Shown here piece after piece: positions 34,661 to 43,700 of a stretch of DNA of 64,000 nucleotides. The stretch is taken from the NCBI RefSeq assembly GCF_015533855.1, contig NZ_AP024154.1:4780501-4844500 (forward strand), written 5' to 3'. The first letter of the stretch is position 1, and every line of letters starts with the position of its first letter. The position numbers were made by a program, and so were the translations under genes. The notes below the pieces were generated by a model, which saw only the letters and a list, made by a program, of their open reading frames with translations, was not told the DNA's origin and did no database searches. The stretch is from Echinicola sp. 20G (GTDB taxonomy: Bacteria; Bacteroidota; Bacteroidia; Cytophagales; Cyclobacteriaceae).

Positions 34661-35995
34661 TTAGTTATTTCCTATATTTCCCAAAGCCCTGTCAAGATCT
34701 ATCTTGCTGGACAGTAAATTGAACATGGCATTGTAATGATTCAACTGGGCCGTTCTCAATTCAGTCTCCGCCACAATTAGCTCCACATAAGCTTTGATCC
34801 CTTCATCGTATTGTAGCTTAATGATGTCATAGACTTCTTGCGCCAGGTCCATATTGGTTTTGATCGTTCTCCACTCATAGAGGTTACTTTTATAGGTGGA
34901 TAGTGCTGTCTGATATTCCGTATTGATCTGCTTTTCAAGATTAGTTTTCTCCACAAAAACTTTTTCCTGCTGTAGCTCAGCAATTCTTATATCCTGGTGT
35001 CTTTTCCCTCCCTGAAAAATAGGCAATGACAAGGTCAACCCGATGGCTGATGTAGGGTAGCTCTGATCATACAGTTGAGAAAAAGAGTTATTGAAATACA
35101 ACCAGTTATAATTGTAATTGGCCGATAAAGTGGGTAAATAAGCCCACTTCTGATAACCTGTATTCATTTGTGCCAAATTTTCTTCAGTCATGATCTGTTG
35201 GTACTCAATCCTATTTTCTGGAAGTAGGTTTTGAGTGGTATCCATAAGAGCCTCCTGCTGCATTTTCTCATAGCTGTAGCTTAAAGCAATATCTAAATCA
35301 AGCGGGTATCCCATCAATTGTTTCAGATACGCTTTTTTAGCTTGTACACTTTCTTGCGCTCTTTTTTGATCACTCTTCACATTGGAAAGTGTGATCAAGG
35401 CTCTCTGATAATCCGTCTTGTCCACCAAACCAGATTCAAACCTGCTTCTGGCATCATTGTACTGCTTTTGCTGTCTCACCAAATTCTCCTTCAAGATTTT
35501 TAATTGTTCATAGGTAAGGAGAATATCGTAATAGGCCTTGCTCACATCTACCACAGTGGCGATTTCGGTATTTTTTGCATTCTGCTCATACTGGTCCTTG
35601 ACATACTTGGAGGTCCTGCCAGCAAAAATCTGATCCCTATTGACCAAATTCTGATCCACCTGGAACTGTATTCCGGAATTGTACCGTTGCCCGAAGGTGA
35701 TCAACTCCCCTCCAATGGGCTGCTGCTGCAATTTGATGTTTCTGGTACCAGAAGCACTGGCCGATATCTGTGGGAACCATCCGGACAAGCTGGACTTTAT
35801 CTCCCTATCTCCAATCTCCTGGTCTAATAAGGCCTGTTGCATGTTAGGCCCATTTTTTAATGCATACTGAATGCATTGCTCTAGTGTCAGCGCAGGTTGG
35901 CTACCGTCACCCATGACATCTTGACTAAAGACGGCATGTGGCAAAAAGAAACTTCCTGCTAGCACCCACAAGAGCACATAATTACTCATTCTCAT
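34661..35995 (-). CDS. TolC-family outer-membrane efflux channel
   Basis: A 444-aa outer-membrane factor with the two-fold repeated TolC architecture of long helical hairpins and short barrel strands. The start is taken as the ATG at 35995, giving MRMSNYVLLWVLAGSFFLPHAVFSQ, a clean signal peptide; a GTG seven codons upstream is possible. LTLEQCIQYALKNGPNMQQALLDQEIGDREIKSSLSGWFPQIS opens the first repeat and AIGLTLSLPIFQGGKRHQDIRIAELQ opens the second, with the usual Pro in the SLPIFQGG strand turn. It is the second gene of the tetR-led efflux operon, 90 nt after tetR. Confidence 0.93.
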   Translation of the reverse strand: MRMSNYVLLWVLAGSFFLPHAVFSQDVMGDGSQPALTLEQCIQYALKNGPNMQQALLDQEIGDREIKSSLSGWFPQISASASGTRNIKLQQQPIGGELITFGQRYNSGIQFQVDQNLVNRDQIFAGRTSKYVKDQYEQNAKNTEIATVVDVSKAYYDILLTYEQLKILKENLVRQQKQYNDARSRFESGLVDKTDYQRALITLSNVKSDQKRAQESVQAKKAYLKQLMGYPLDLDIALSYSYEKMQQEALMDTTQNLLPENRIEYQQIMTEENLAQMNTGYQKWAYLPTLSANYNYNWLYFNNSFSQLYDQSYPTSAIGLTLSLPIFQGGKRHQDIRIAELQQEKVFVEKTNLEKQINTEYQTALSTYKSNLYEWRTIKTNMDLAQEVYDIIKLQYDEGIKAYVELIVAETELRTAQLNHYNAMFNLLSSKIDLDRALGNIGNN

Positions 35996-36105
35996 AAAAT
36001 TGAAACTTGAAAACACTTAAAATAAAGATTATACAAAACTGAAAACCTGCACTTTGACTGTATCGTCTAAATGATTTATCGAGGGATTTTGGGCATTATT
36101 CTTGT

Positions 36106-36681
36106 TTACTCGTCTTGTTTTTTAATTCCGTCCCAAACCATATTGGCGATTACTCCTAACTTGAGTTGGTCCTTATTGACCTTTTTTGAATGATAATAAT
36201 TGACTTTTACTGATGAAATAATACTTCCATGAACCATAATGGCCAAAATCTCAGGTCTCACACCACTTCTCAGCTCTCCACTTCTTATTCCATCCTCAAA
36301 AAAGCTTCTCAACCATAGATGCCATTTATTGTCCGAAGTTTGGATTTCTTCTGTATAAAACGGAGAATTTAAAAACTGATCGATAAACCGTTGAACAGAC
36401 TTTTCTTGTAAATAAAAAGCCTTCATGGCATGCCAAAAATTCATAAACCTCGTCTTAAAATCCATTGAAGGATCATCATTTTCATTTGCTACATCAATAA
36501 GCTTTTGAATCACATAATGGTAAAGCTCCATGATCAAGTCATCTTTATTTTCAAAATGATGATAAATCGTTCCAGCTGCCACATTTGAATTTTTTGCCAC
36601 CATGCTCATAGGGCATCCATGAAAGCCATGGTCACGAATAAGGTCCAGCGTGGCAGAAAATATCTGTTCTTTTTTATTCAT
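36106..36681 (-). CDS. TetR/AcrR-family repressor of the efflux operon
   Basis: A 191-aa TetR-type regulator. The N-terminal helix-turn-helix (residues about 5-50) reads KEQIFSATLDLIRDHGFHGCPMSMVAKNSNVAAGTIYHHFENKDDLI with the standard GTIYHHF recognition helix. The C-terminal half is an all-helical ligand-binding region of the kind found in TetR_C-type efflux repressors. It is the first gene of the efflux operon and a matching dyad (GAATG-AA-CATTC) lies 20 nt before its ATG. Autoregulation and drug-relieved control of tolC-adaptor-permease are therefore likely, although only the gene order and the dyad are seen directly. Confidence 0.9.
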   Translation of the reverse strand: MNKKEQIFSATLDLIRDHGFHGCPMSMVAKNSNVAAGTIYHHFENKDDLIMELYHYVIQKLIDVANENDDPSMDFKTRFMNFWHAMKAFYLQEKSVQRFIDQFLNSPFYTEEIQTSDNKWHLWLRSFFEDGIRSGELRSGVRPEILAIMVHGSIISSVKVNYYHSKKVNKDQLKLGVIANMVWDGIKKQDE

Positions 36682-37037
36682 TCTTTTTATTCCCTAAAAC
36701 CGAATGAACATTCAATCGTTAAAATCAAAAATTAGTTCCATCACAAGGGATTTTTTATTTACAAAAGCAGAACTTGAGAAAGTAACTTTAAGAACAATAA
36801 ATTAGTTCAATCAAAAATCCAAAAAATTCAATTTATAAACACTTCAATAAACACAAGAAAAATAAAAAATATTTTATCACAAAATAACAAAACAATCCCA
36901 ATGCATAAACATAAAAAGCTTCTTAAAAAATCAAGCATAACCAAAACCACTTAGTAAAAATTCCAAGTTTAAAATTATTGCTTCAAACGCTTATAATCTT
37001 TTACCCAGCAGTTATAAAAAATCTTATTTTTGAGAAA
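36682..37037. other. AT-rich spacer upstream of tetR
   Basis: About 355 nt of very AT-rich DNA (A-runs, few G or C). Apart from the TetR-type dyad at 36702-36713 nothing recognisable was seen. Confidence 0.4.
36702..36713. promoter_or_regulatory. Candidate TetR operator
   Basis: GAATG-AA-CATTC, a 5-bp dyad with a 2-bp centre, lies 20 nt upstream of the tetR ATG. Short TGAATG/CATTCA palindromes of this kind are common sites for AcrR-like repressors. Only one copy is present, and none is found in the tetR-tolC gap. Confidence 0.5.
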
Positions 37038-37721
37038 TCAGCTCTTCACTTTTTGCTCAAATATAGGAAGCAAGCCAGTCAAATCTTTCACAACCTGATC
37101 CGGTTCTATCCCCCATGGGTCCAAAACAATTTCAGGGGAACGTTGTACCCAAATCACCTTTAGCCCAACATTTTTCGCACCTATAATGTCAAATGAATTT
37201 CCGGAAATAAACCAGGTAAACTGATGACCAGTATGGTTATGTCTAAGAAAACTTTCATATACGGCCGGATCAGGCTTAAAAGTCTTTGTTCCTTCCACAC
37301 TATATATATTGTCAAATAAAGGCGCCAAACCTGCATTTTTTAGCAGTAGTCTCACTTCATTTTGTGGGCCATTGGAAAAAGCGAATAAACGAAACTGACG
37401 ATCTTTTAATGATTCCAAAGCCCTTTTTACTTCTGGAAAAGCAGGCAATCTTTTGCTATAATCCAATATTCCCTCTTTTTGCTTAGTGCTAAGGTTAACC
37501 TTGTGGTGCAAACATGAAAAGTCAAGCGCTTGCTTGGAACAAACCGAAAAATCCACATCGTTTTCCATCAACCTCCTTCTAAAGGCATACTCTCTCTGTT
37601 TATACTTCCAAGTTTGAAGCATATCAAAGGCTATCTCTCCTACAGCATCTTCCAATGGTTCCAAAATCTTGGAAGCGTCCACTAAAGTCCCATGCACATC
37701 AAACGCTAGTGAGATTTTCAT
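37038..37721 (-). CDS. HAD-family hydrolase (haloacid dehalogenase type II-like)
   Basis: A 227-aa HAD hydrolase. Motif I is FDVHGTLVD with nucleophile Asp8; the second acid of the usual DxD is His, as in the haloacid dehalogenase subfamily (DxYGT/DxHGT) rather than in phosphatases. Motif II is FAFSNG, motif III is the Lys in TKTFKPDPAVY, and motif IV is GNSFDIIGAKNVGLKVIWVQR. The cap (about 20-90) is helical. Dehalogenation of 2-haloacids is the family role, but many such proteins have other substrates. It is an isolated gene in AT-rich DNA. Confidence 0.82.
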   Translation of the reverse strand: MKISLAFDVHGTLVDASKILEPLEDAVGEIAFDMLQTWKYKQREYAFRRRLMENDVDFSVCSKQALDFSCLHHKVNLSTKQKEGILDYSKRLPAFPEVKRALESLKDRQFRLFAFSNGPQNEVRLLLKNAGLAPLFDNIYSVEGTKTFKPDPAVYESFLRHNHTGHQFTWFISGNSFDIIGAKNVGLKVIWVQRSPEIVLDPWGIEPDQVVKDLTGLLPIFEQKVKS

Positions 37722-37951
37722 ACCTTAAAGAATTAAAAGTTAAAGAAATTTCAGGTCAGATATCATTTAACTAAAAATAAGGCTTTTCACAAAAAATCTA
37801 AGATTTGTTTTAATAAATCTCACCTCTTACCATACAGATTTCAAATGCATAAATCATCCACACTGTAACTTAAATAGTTACAGGAGTATGTTATGTTAAA
37901 ATAGGTTATTATTTTGGTTATAAAGTAATATTTTTTCGATACTGTTTCGAT

Positions 37952-38206
37952 TTAGTCAATGGTTATCATTGGTGTTTCAAAATTGGTATAATCTATACAC
38001 TTGATCATTTTTATCAAAGTATCTGCAAATTCCTGCTTACATATTGAAATACCAAATCTAAAAACCTCATGTTCTATGGGCTGAATTCTTCTTTCGTCAA
38101 ATAATCTTGACAGGTCACTTTTATACTTAGCCCTTACTACAAGATGATCTATGTCGGCATTACTATTGACAACCGAAATAAATCCATTGGTGGATGTAAT
38201 TAACAT
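37952..38206 (-). CDS. Small hypothetical protein, about 84 aa
   Basis: The ATG at 38206 is preferred because the protein then opens MLITSTNGFISVVNSN; an upstream start at 38278 would add 24 unrelated residues. MLITSTNGFISVV, DHLVVRAKYKSDLSRLF and a C-terminal FGISICKQEFADTLIKMIKCIDYTNF follow the order of small actinobacterial and phage proteins beginning M-W-x-F-T-x-x-G-F-x-S-V-V and continuing L-V-V-R-A-R, which I recall as a family of unknown function. It stands alone between a HAD gene and a large AT-rich gap. The coding call is moderate; the function is unknown. Confidence 0.6.
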   Translation of the reverse strand: MLITSTNGFISVVNSNADIDHLVVRAKYKSDLSRLFDERRIQPIEHEVFRFGISICKQEFADTLIKMIKCIDYTNFETPMITID

Positions 38207-38453
38207 ATTAGTCCAATTTAAATAAATAATTAGGGTTAAACTCTCGGTTATTGGGCAAAGACATTCAAAATTAAACAACCAGTTTCTTTTTTATTAACTG
38301 ATACATTTCACTTTTACAAAATTCCTAACTCAGTGCAGTTTTTATTGTTATTATTTAATCAACTGTATCTTTTTTATACAGAACTTATATTTATTTAAAT
38401 GTAATGATTGTATTCAAGAAAACCAAAGGCAGTACAAAGGCATAACAATCTTT

Positions 38454-38473
38454 TTATCAACAACTTATCCACA
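38454..38473 (+). other. Two tandem DnaA-box-like 9-mers
   Basis: TTATCAACA (38454-38462, one mismatch) and TTATCCACA (38465-38473, exact match to the TTATNCACA consensus) lie in the same orientation with starts 11 bp apart, in very AT-rich DNA. The gap of two bases puts them on the same face of the helix. No dnaA, dnaN or gyrase gene is nearby. Confidence 0.35.
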
Positions 38474-38795
38474 TAAATTGTAGTTTTCAACATTACTTAA
38501 AAAATTTTAGATTAAAAAAAATACCCGAATAACAGTATTTTCATTTACAATAAAAAGCATTTAAAACCCACAATAACGCATCAATAAGATCCGTAAGTTC
38601 ATAAAGCAGTACCTACCTAAAGTAAATTTACCCATTTAAAAAAAAGTGAATTTTAATATAAATTTAACAGTTAATTAGCGTCAAGCCACTGGTCTTGGAA
38701 AAGGCAAATATGGTAGTGGCTTTAATTAACAAATAATCTTAAAATTACCTTTAAGCTAGAATTAAATGTCACAATTTTCATTTGAAAATCATTTG

Positions 38796-38837
38796 CAAAA
38801 AATAAAAAGGTCCAGAAAACATCCCTGAACCTTTTTT
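38796..38837 (-). terminator. Terminator after the 142-aa hypothetical gene
   Basis: GGTCCAG (38809-38815) and CTGAACC (38825-38831) pair with a single mismatch. On the minus strand the stem is followed by TTTTTATTTTTT. It lies 25 nt past the stop codon of the gene at 38862. Confidence 0.7.
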
Positions 38838-38861
38838 CACCAAGTTTGACATATTAAAAAA

Positions 38862-39290
38862 TCAACGAAAAGAATCTTTGTAAGCTTTTAAAATTTTCAA
38901 GACCGTTTTATCCTTTATTTTCTTTTCAAAAAAACCATGGTTAATCTGGTCAATATCAATTATATCAAGTAAAATATTCCATAAACTTTTTCTGTCAAGT
39001 TTTTTAAAGTAAGTTTCTCCTTGACTTATCTTATCCTCGCTAAACTTCCTCTCCCGAAAACAAAAACCACTTCTAGTTTTCAGCTGAGCCTTTATAGCAT
39101 GTGCCATTTCATAAAAGTCATAATAGTGGTAAGCTGCTTCTCTAGTCAATTCTTTCCCTACAATCCGTTCAACCCTTTCAAATTCCTTCTCCATCGATGG
39201 CATGAAATCTAAAACTCCCCTCTCTCCACCTATTTGGTTATTAAAAATCATCGCTTCTTCAGAAGCTAATTGACTTTGCCCCATGTTCAT
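38862..39290 (-). CDS. Hypothetical protein
   Basis: A 142-residue, mostly helical, charged soluble protein with no family I recognise. Notable parts are EKEFERVERIVGKELTREAAYHYYDFYEMAHAIKAQLKTRSGFCFRERKFS and a lysine-rich tail KKIKDKTVLKILKAYKDSFR. It has no signal peptide. Start codons at 39290 and 39284 are equally good. A terminator lies directly downstream, which supports a real transcription unit. The gene is AT-rich like the two neighbours in this part of the window. Confidence 0.6.
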   Translation of the reverse strand: MNMGQSQLASEEAMIFNNQIGGERGVLDFMPSMEKEFERVERIVGKELTREAAYHYYDFYEMAHAIKAQLKTRSGFCFRERKFSEDKISQGETYFKKLDRKSLWNILLDIIDIDQINHGFFEKKIKDKTVLKILKAYKDSFR

Positions 39291-39675
39291 ACTGCTCTCA
39301 ATTGAAATGAAACATATTAAAACAATTCTTACAACACTTCAGCCTTTAATCCTTTTGACATTTGCTGTTTGTCTATGGCTCTAAGATCAGGAATAATTTT
39401 TAAACACACAAGCTTTTTGAATTTTTTTATATAGAAAAATGCTTTTTAAATATATTTTTAAATCTTTCATATAAATTCTTTACTTAATCCTAACTTTTAA
39501 AATTCTTCCTATTCCCAAGTCAATTTATAAAAAAGCAAAACTATAAAGAGACAGTTTCAGATTGGCCTTATACCATTTATTTAAAGAAAAGAAGGCTAAA
39601 AAAAATTATTTAGGTGATCCAAAGTCATTTAATTATATTGGAATTTCATCTCAAATTAACCAACCTAATCAAACT
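39291..39675. other. AT-rich spacer before the aldo/keto reductase gene
   Basis: About 385 nt between divergent genes. The open frame upstream of the reductase ATG (from 39562) is AT-rich and unlike the family N-terminus, so it is read as leader, not coding. No clear promoter or dyad was found. Confidence 0.4.
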
Positions 39676-40668
39676 ATGACCTATAAACCTTCTCCTCAAC
39701 GATATGACAATATGACTTATAGACGTTGTGGAAAAAGTGGCTTGAAGTTGCCCGCTTTGTCTCTGGGCCTTTGGCATAACTTCGGCCATGTAGATGTATT
39801 GGAAAACTCCAGAAAAATCTTGCAACTGGCATTTGACTCTGGTATCACCCACTTTGATCTTGCCAATAATTACGGTCCACCTCCAGGGTCAGCTGAAGAG
39901 AACTTTGGCAAAATCCTTAAAGAAGATTTTGCCACATATCGGGATCAAATGGTTATTTCTACCAAAGCAGGCTACTATATGTGGGAAGGACCTTATGGAG
40001 AGTGGGGATCTAAAAAATACTTGGTCTCCAGTCTCGATCAAAGCCTTCTAAGAATGGGGCTGGATTATGTTGATATTTTCTATCATCACAGGCCAGATCC
40101 AGATACTCCTTTGGAAGAAACGATGGCCGCGCTAGACCTGATTGTCCGGCAAGGTAAGGCTCTTTATGTTGGCATTTCCAATTATCAAGCAGATGATGCT
40201 GCAAAAGCCATCAAAATTTTGAGCGACTTGGGTACCCCTTGTCTTATCCACCAGCCTAAGTATTCAATGTTTGAACGGTGGGTAGAAGGAGGATTACTGG
40301 AAGTGCTTGGAACTGAAGGTGTGGGCTGTATTCCATTTTCTCCTTTGGCTCAAGGGATGCTTACTGACAAATATCTAAAAGGTATCCCTCAGGACTCCAG
40401 GGCCGCCAAATCCCATGGTTTTCTCAAAAAATCGGATATAACAGAAAAAACCCTGGAAAAAATCAAGGCCTTACATCAATTGGCCATGGAAAGGGAACAA
40501 AGTTTGGCGCAAATGGCTTTATCTTGGCTATTGAAAGACGAAAGAGTTACCTCTGTGCTGATTGGTGTTAGTAAAACTTCTCAGCTTGAGGATTCCTTAA
40601 AATGTTTGGACAACCTAGCTTTTACTACAGAGGAGTTAAATAAAATCGAAGATATCTTGAAAAGATAA
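39676..40668 (+). CDS. gpr: Aldo/keto reductase, L-glyceraldehyde 3-phosphate reductase (YghZ) type
   Basis: An NADPH-dependent TIM-barrel aldo/keto reductase of about 330 aa that closely follows E. coli YghZ (Gpr), which reduces L-glyceraldehyde 3-phosphate and methylglyoxal. MTYRRCGKSGLKLPALSLGLWHNFGHVDVLE, GITHFDLANNYGPPPGSAEENFG (catalytic Asp and Tyr), VDIFYHHRPDPDTPLEETM (catalytic-loop His), and QMALSWLLKDERVTSVLIGVSKTSQLEDSL (nucleotide site) match almost word for word. The start is the ATG at 39676, where the similarity begins. A detoxification role is likely. A shared terminator separates it from the convergent FG-GAP protein gene. Confidence 0.92.
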   Translation: MTYKPSPQRYDNMTYRRCGKSGLKLPALSLGLWHNFGHVDVLENSRKILQLAFDSGITHFDLANNYGPPPGSAEENFGKILKEDFATYRDQMVISTKAGYYMWEGPYGEWGSKKYLVSSLDQSLLRMGLDYVDIFYHHRPDPDTPLEETMAALDLIVRQGKALYVGISNYQADDAAKAIKILSDLGTPCLIHQPKYSMFERWVEGGLLEVLGTEGVGCIPFSPLAQGMLTDKYLKGIPQDSRAAKSHGFLKKSDITEKTLEKIKALHQLAMEREQSLAQMALSWLLKDERVTSVLIGVSKTSQLEDSLKCLDNLAFTTEELNKIEDILKR

Positions 40669-40672
40669 TACC

Positions 40673-40704
40673 AAGGCCTTCCCTATTTCAGGAAGGCCTT
40701 AATT
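40673..40704. terminator. Bidirectional terminator between gpr and the FG-GAP gene
   Basis: AAGGCCTTCC (40673-40682) and GGAAGGCCTT (40691-40700) form a perfect 10-bp stem with an 8-nt loop, then AATTTT. It lies 4 nt after the gpr stop and 3 nt before the convergent gene's end. Confidence 0.88.
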
Positions 40705-40707
40705 TTG

Positions 40708-43700
40708 CTATTTTCTTTTATAGCGACTCACTTCACGATTAAATTGCCCCACCCACAATTCTTCCCCTATCCATAGGCTACTTCTTACATCTCCTTTGAT
40801 TTGAAATCCTGTCAGCTTAAGACTTCTACTGCGATACGATCCTGTTTCATCCTGTCTAATAATAAGTCCATAATTGGCATCAATATTCCCTATCTTAATT
40901 CTCGACTGATGAAGGTTTCCTCCAAGCCAAATTTCTTTTTTGTCACTTTCAGTGGAAGGAATTAGGCTTATACTAAATATTGGTGCAAACTGCACCTCTA
41001 CGGGAAGATTTTGGGGAATGAATTTCCCTTCTTCTAATTCAAATAGCATGGTTTCCAGCGTATTGACTTCCATTTTTTTGGCTCCTGACAATTCACTTGA
41101 TGAAAAAATATCTTCCACCTTAGCCTGAGCATAACTGGCATAACTTTCATATGAGGTTCTTTTGTTACTGATTTGCTCCAATAGTTCGTCCCTACTTACA
41201 TAAGGAAACATTTTCCCTTCAAAATAAAGCGAGAGTATAGGGTCCACTGCACCATTACCATCAAAATCCTTATAAATCAATTCTGCTGGCTCAGCCTCAG
41301 AAACCTTTAATTGACTGTTTAGCCCCCAATTCCCTGCTAATAATTCTGGTTTTCCATCTCCATCAAAATCTCCCACCTCCAAAGTATTCCAAATCCCTTT
41401 GTAATCCCTATCAAAATAGAGGGATGACAAATCAACCATTTTTCCTTCTTCTGTGCCTAAAACCTTAATTGCCATCCATTCACCAAGGACTATCAATTCT
41501 TCCTTTCCATCTCGATTGATATCATAAGCAACAGCATCGCTCACCAAGCCCAACTCTCTTATCTCCAAACCAATCTTATCGGTTTGATCCGAAAAACTCT
41601 CTTTACCGTCATTGATCAAAATACGACTGGGATAAAATTCCGGAAACCTGCCTGGAATAGCCCCACCACCTAAAAATATATCCTGGAAACCATCTTCATT
41701 GACATCTATAAACACCGCTGCTTTTCCATTTTCATACAGCTCAGGAACAGCATTTGAATTATTAATGAAACCTCCTTTTCCATCATTTATATACAATTGG
41801 TCTTTGAGACGTTTATCATCAGCAAGGAAATCATGGTACCCTCCATTTCTTATAAATAAATCCTGATCACCATCATTATCTATATCACAAAAAGCAGCAT
41901 TGGTTTGTACCGCTGAAACCATCTCTGAGAATTCCATTGAGCTTCCTTTATTATATCCCCCATTCTTGCTACCAAAATAGATATAGCCGGGTTGTCCCAG
42001 CCCACTGCCTATATACACATCATCCACTTTATCATTGTTTACATCTGCCTTGGCCATAACTGGCCCAGTATTACTCAATGGATATGGAAGAAGTGGCTGT
42101 CGCTTAAAATCATTAAAAAGCTTATCTCGATGAAGGTGATTAAATTCTGTATCCGATTTTACCCACTCTTGATCATTGATTTGCTTCACTCTGGAAAATG
42201 ACTCAGCTTTATCCTCCAAAATAACCACTCTTTGGTTGGACTTGAGGGAGATCAATACTTGAACTTTACTACTAGGCCAAACTACTTTCACAGAGTCTAT
42301 TTCTGATGATAAAAGTCCAAAAGTCAAAACAGGACTTACACTGGATTGATACCCTCTAAAAGGCATCTGCTCCAGCATTTGTTGTGTCCCACTTTGGTAC
42401 AAATATACTTTTGATCCAATTCCATTGAGGTTTACCTCTCCACCTTTAAGCTCTACCTGTAGCCAATGATGTTCAGGGAACTCATTCCGAAGATTCTCAT
42501 AAACAAAGGCCACTTGATTGACATTATTGATGACCAAGTCCAAATCCCCATCGTTGTCCAAATCTGTATAAGCTGCTCCGTTTGAATTGGAATGATGGTC
42601 AAGGCCCCATGATTGGCCACTTTTCTTGAAAGTCAGGTCCTGATTATTTCTGAAGATGTAATTGTCCACCTCAGAGGAAGGCATTTCCTTGATCAGATCC
42701 AAAACACCAGACTTGGAAAGCTCTCCTCCTTCAAAAAAAGAACTTCGGTACTTTATAAAATCCAGGTTGGTAAAATCTCTGACAAAGCCATTGCTGACAA
42801 ACAGGTCCTTCCAGCCATCCTGATCAAAATCAGCCCATAAAGGCGCCCAACTCCAGTCTGTATTGGACACACCGGCCAATTGACCGATTTCACTGAATGT
42901 ACCGTCACCATTATTCAGCTGCAGCATATTGCGCATATATTGGTAGTGAAGCCCAACTTTCAGGAAGAGGTTGAAATGTTCGTAATTATCAGGAGAAAAA
43001 AGCAGCTTTTGCCTTTCATTGCTCTCAGGAAGCATGTCCAAGCTGATCAAGTCAACCCAACCGTCGTTATTGATGTCTGCAGCGTCGCTTCCCATGGAGT
43101 AAAGTGAGGTATGGCCAAAGCTTTCTTTTAGCCTGTTCTGAAACCCTTTTCCTTCCGTTTGAATATAGAGGTAATCAGGAGCAGAATAATCATTTCCCAC
43201 AAAAATATCTGGCTTGTCATCATTATTAAAATCAGCTATACTCAGCCCTAACCCGTAGGACAATGGCGAAGTATCCCAACCCATTTCCTTAGAAACATCC
43301 ACAAACTTACCTTCTTGGTTTTCCATTAGCTTGGTACTAAAAAGAGGCTCACTTTGATTTAAAAGATGGTTAAAGGAAATTTCATCTAAATTCCTAAATA
43401 GTTTGGGGTTATGATTGAGCAAAACTGCATCGAGGTCAAGATCACCATCAAAATCAAAGAAAGCCGCGGAAGTACTATAAGCACTTTCTGCTAAACCATA
43501 GGTTTCGGCTTCTTCTTTAAAAAAAGGGATTCCTTGCTTATCCGCTCCCTGATTGATAAAAAGTTGATTTTTTCTATTTTCTTCTGGTAAGTCTCCACTA
43601 TAACAAACATAGATATCCAACCAACCATCTGCATTAATGTCAACCATGGAAACTCCTGTAGTCCATGATCTAGGCCTGCCAGCCACATTGGCCGCCAAGG

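Larger units (their letters stand above)
38279..38861. other. 580-nt AT-rich gene-free region
   Basis: No reading frame looks coding. It contains many A/T runs, the two DnaA-box-like 9-mers at 38454-38473, and at its upper end the terminator of the 142-aa gene. It could hold a small RNA or a replication-linked element, but nothing more specific is supported. Confidence 0.4.

Noticed and set aside
38454..38473. Calling this place the chromosomal origin
   Set aside because: Only two boxes, one imperfect, without a box cluster, dnaA/dnaN neighbours or skew information; kept as a low-interest observation only.
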